From positions 16,468,338-16,532,337 of the forward strand of contig ML677366.1 of NCBI GenBank assembly GCA_007922305.1: DNA of 64,000 nucleotides, given 5' to 3'. The translations under genes were made by a program, and so were the position numbers. Shown piece by piece: positions 62,700 through 64,000 of this stretch (positions within the stretch are counted from its first letter, which is position 1; every line of letters begins with the position of its first letter). Below the pieces are notes generated by a model. It made no database searches and was not told where the DNA came from. It worked only from the letters and a program-made list of their open reading frames with translations. The stretch is from Dermatemys mawii. Its lineage: Eukaryota; Chordata; Testudines; Dermatemydidae.

Positions 62700-63600
62700 A
62701 TAAGGCTGCTACTGAACGATGCAGCCATGGGAGGGCCAGGCTGCACCTGTCCACTCACATGGATGCCACCCACGGCGAGACGTCTCTGCCGCCCCACAGT
62801 CGAGCTGGGAGGGTCGGTTTGCTCCTGCAGCCCCAGCCGGTGGCCTCCTGGCTCATACCGCGAAGGAGCAGCTGCTCCCCCGGGGAGAAGATACCCGCGG
62901 CCTAAAGCCCAGCACAAGTAGGCCAGAAATAACCCCCGGTGCAGAGGTGGGGCCGGACCACCCTTCACCCGCATCGGTGTCTATCTCCGGGGCAGCCTCC
63001 CAGCCGGCCCCATCCTCCCCCTGCCTGGCCTCGGTCCCGTGCCTGTGGGGCTGCGGGAGCCTGGGGCCCGAGGCCTCGCCTCATGGCGGGGGAGCCCTCT
63101 GTTGAGCCGCCCGCGGGGCTGCGCAGAGCGGGCGGCCCAGGGCTCGGTTGCAGCGGTGCGAAGAGGGCCGCGGGGGCACTTCCAGCGCCGGGCGGCGAAA
63201 GGCTCCGCGCGCGCTGCGGCGACTTCCTGCTTCCCGCCGCCGGGCCTAGCGCGCTCGCCCGGCCCTTGCGCAGCCGCCGCCCTCCAGCGGGGGCGGGGGG
63301 ATGCACCTAGACTCTGTGCGACCCGATCCCCACCCTTGTGTGCAACAGCCTGGCCCGCCGAGCCGTGACTGACAGCCGGGAGGGAGGGGCGCTGAGGGAA
63401 CAGCCTGTTGTTTGCCGGAGGACTAGGAAGCGCGGGAGTTTTGTCCTTACCCCCCCGCCCCGCTCCACACAGCCCGCGGGGCGTTGTTTGGGGCGGCGCG
63501 TTAGCCCCCGTGAGCCCGGGTGCTGGTTTCGGGGGAAGCTGGGTGTGTGGGTTTAAACACCGGGGTAATTAAAGTGGCTCTTTCCGGGGTTGTGGGGGGT
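62700..63600. promoter_or_regulatory. CpG island, probable promoter of an unidentified gene
   Basis: GC content and CpG density rise sharply from about 62.75 to 63.55 kb, with runs such as GGGCGGGG-like boxes near 63290 and many CGCG motifs. Open frames exist in several phases on both strands, but none resembles a protein I know. Position after FSD2 on the same side would fit AP3B2 by human synteny. I see no AP3B2 coding exon. Confidence 0.6.
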
Positions 63601-64000
63601 TCGTTAAAAATCAGTCCACCGGCCTCCGCCACCGCCAGGATTTTTAAAGTCGAAGGCGTCCAGGGGGAATGACCACCCCCCTGCTGGGATTAACTTCCAG
63701 GGGAACAGTGCATAGGCAGCCCTGGAGAAACCGGCCCTTGGTTTAGCCGGTTCCTCAGGCCCTGATCCTACAAACCACCCTAAACAGACTTAAATATGGA
63801 GGTAGGACACGTGGTTCAAAACGTACCCAGTGATTTTGGATGTTACAGTTATAGGCACCCAGCTTGAACCAGCTGGCCCTTGAGTCTCAGACAGAGTGCT
63901 AAGAACCCACCCACTGCAAACCAGGAGCCTTTGAGGTGTTTCTGGTTAGGCACCCAACATCACTAGTCACCTTTGAAAAGGTTAGCCTAGGAACCTCATT
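63601..64000. other. Flank downstream of the CpG island
   Basis: Ordinary-looking sequence, no recognised feature. It could be the first intron of the gene that starts in the CpG island. Confidence 0.35.

Noticed and set aside
62624..63556. Open frames of 70-128 codons in the CpG island
   Set aside because: All are low-complexity, GC-driven and mutually overlapping. None resembles AP3B2 or any other family that I know.

Overview
The window looks like nuclear genomic DNA of an amniote, most probably a turtle. It holds two intron-rich vertebrate genes embedded in sequence full of CR1 LINE 3' ends, tRNA-type SINEs of the kind abundant in turtles, hAT-like and other terminal-inverted-repeat elements, LTR-like pieces and old MIR-like SINEs. 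There are no operons, phage, CRISPR arrays or other prokaryotic features. The turtle assignment rests on recognising repeat families by eye; the vertebrate assignment rests on the genes and is secure.

Region 1 (about 1.5-22.2 kb, minus strand) is a complete WHAMM gene. Ten coding exons join in frame to a predicted protein of 792 residues. It carries the N-terminal membrane-binding region, a long coiled coil, a polyproline stretch, two WH2 motifs and an acidic C-terminus with the conserved tryptophan. The first exon lies in a CpG island (about 21.5-22.45 kb) with a GC box and an inverted CCAAT box. Intron 8 appears to be a GC-AG intron.

Region 2 (about 22.2-31.3 kb) is the intergenic space between two head-to-head genes. 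It holds repeats and microsatellites and no recognisable coding exon.

Region 3 (31.38-54.13 kb, plus strand) is a complete FSD2 (minispryn) gene. Twelve coding exons give 797 residues: an acidic N-terminus ending in a partial B-box-like CxxC/HxxxH motif, a coiled coil, a COS-like box, two fibronectin type III domains and a C-terminal SPRY domain. Exons 2-4 are 96, 234 and 23 nt, the exon pattern typical of the TRIM/RBCC coiled coil.

Region 4 (54.1-62.6 kb) shows repeats, a 47-bp minisatellite and no recognised gene. Region 5 (about 62.7-63.6 kb) is a second CpG island with no coding exon that I recognise. By human synteny (AP3B2-FSD2-WHAMM on 15q25.2) it could be the promoter of AP3B2, but nothing in the sequence proves this.

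The two genes have no known joint function. WHAMM drives Arp2/3-dependent actin assembly on membranes and microtubules, and FSD2 is a muscle scaffold near ryanodine receptors. I did not find a novel biological system. The most interesting points are the TRIM-like exon triplet in FSD2, the GC-AG intron with a competing in-frame GT donor in WHAMM, the unassigned CpG island, and several transposon insertions whose target-site duplications can be read directly.
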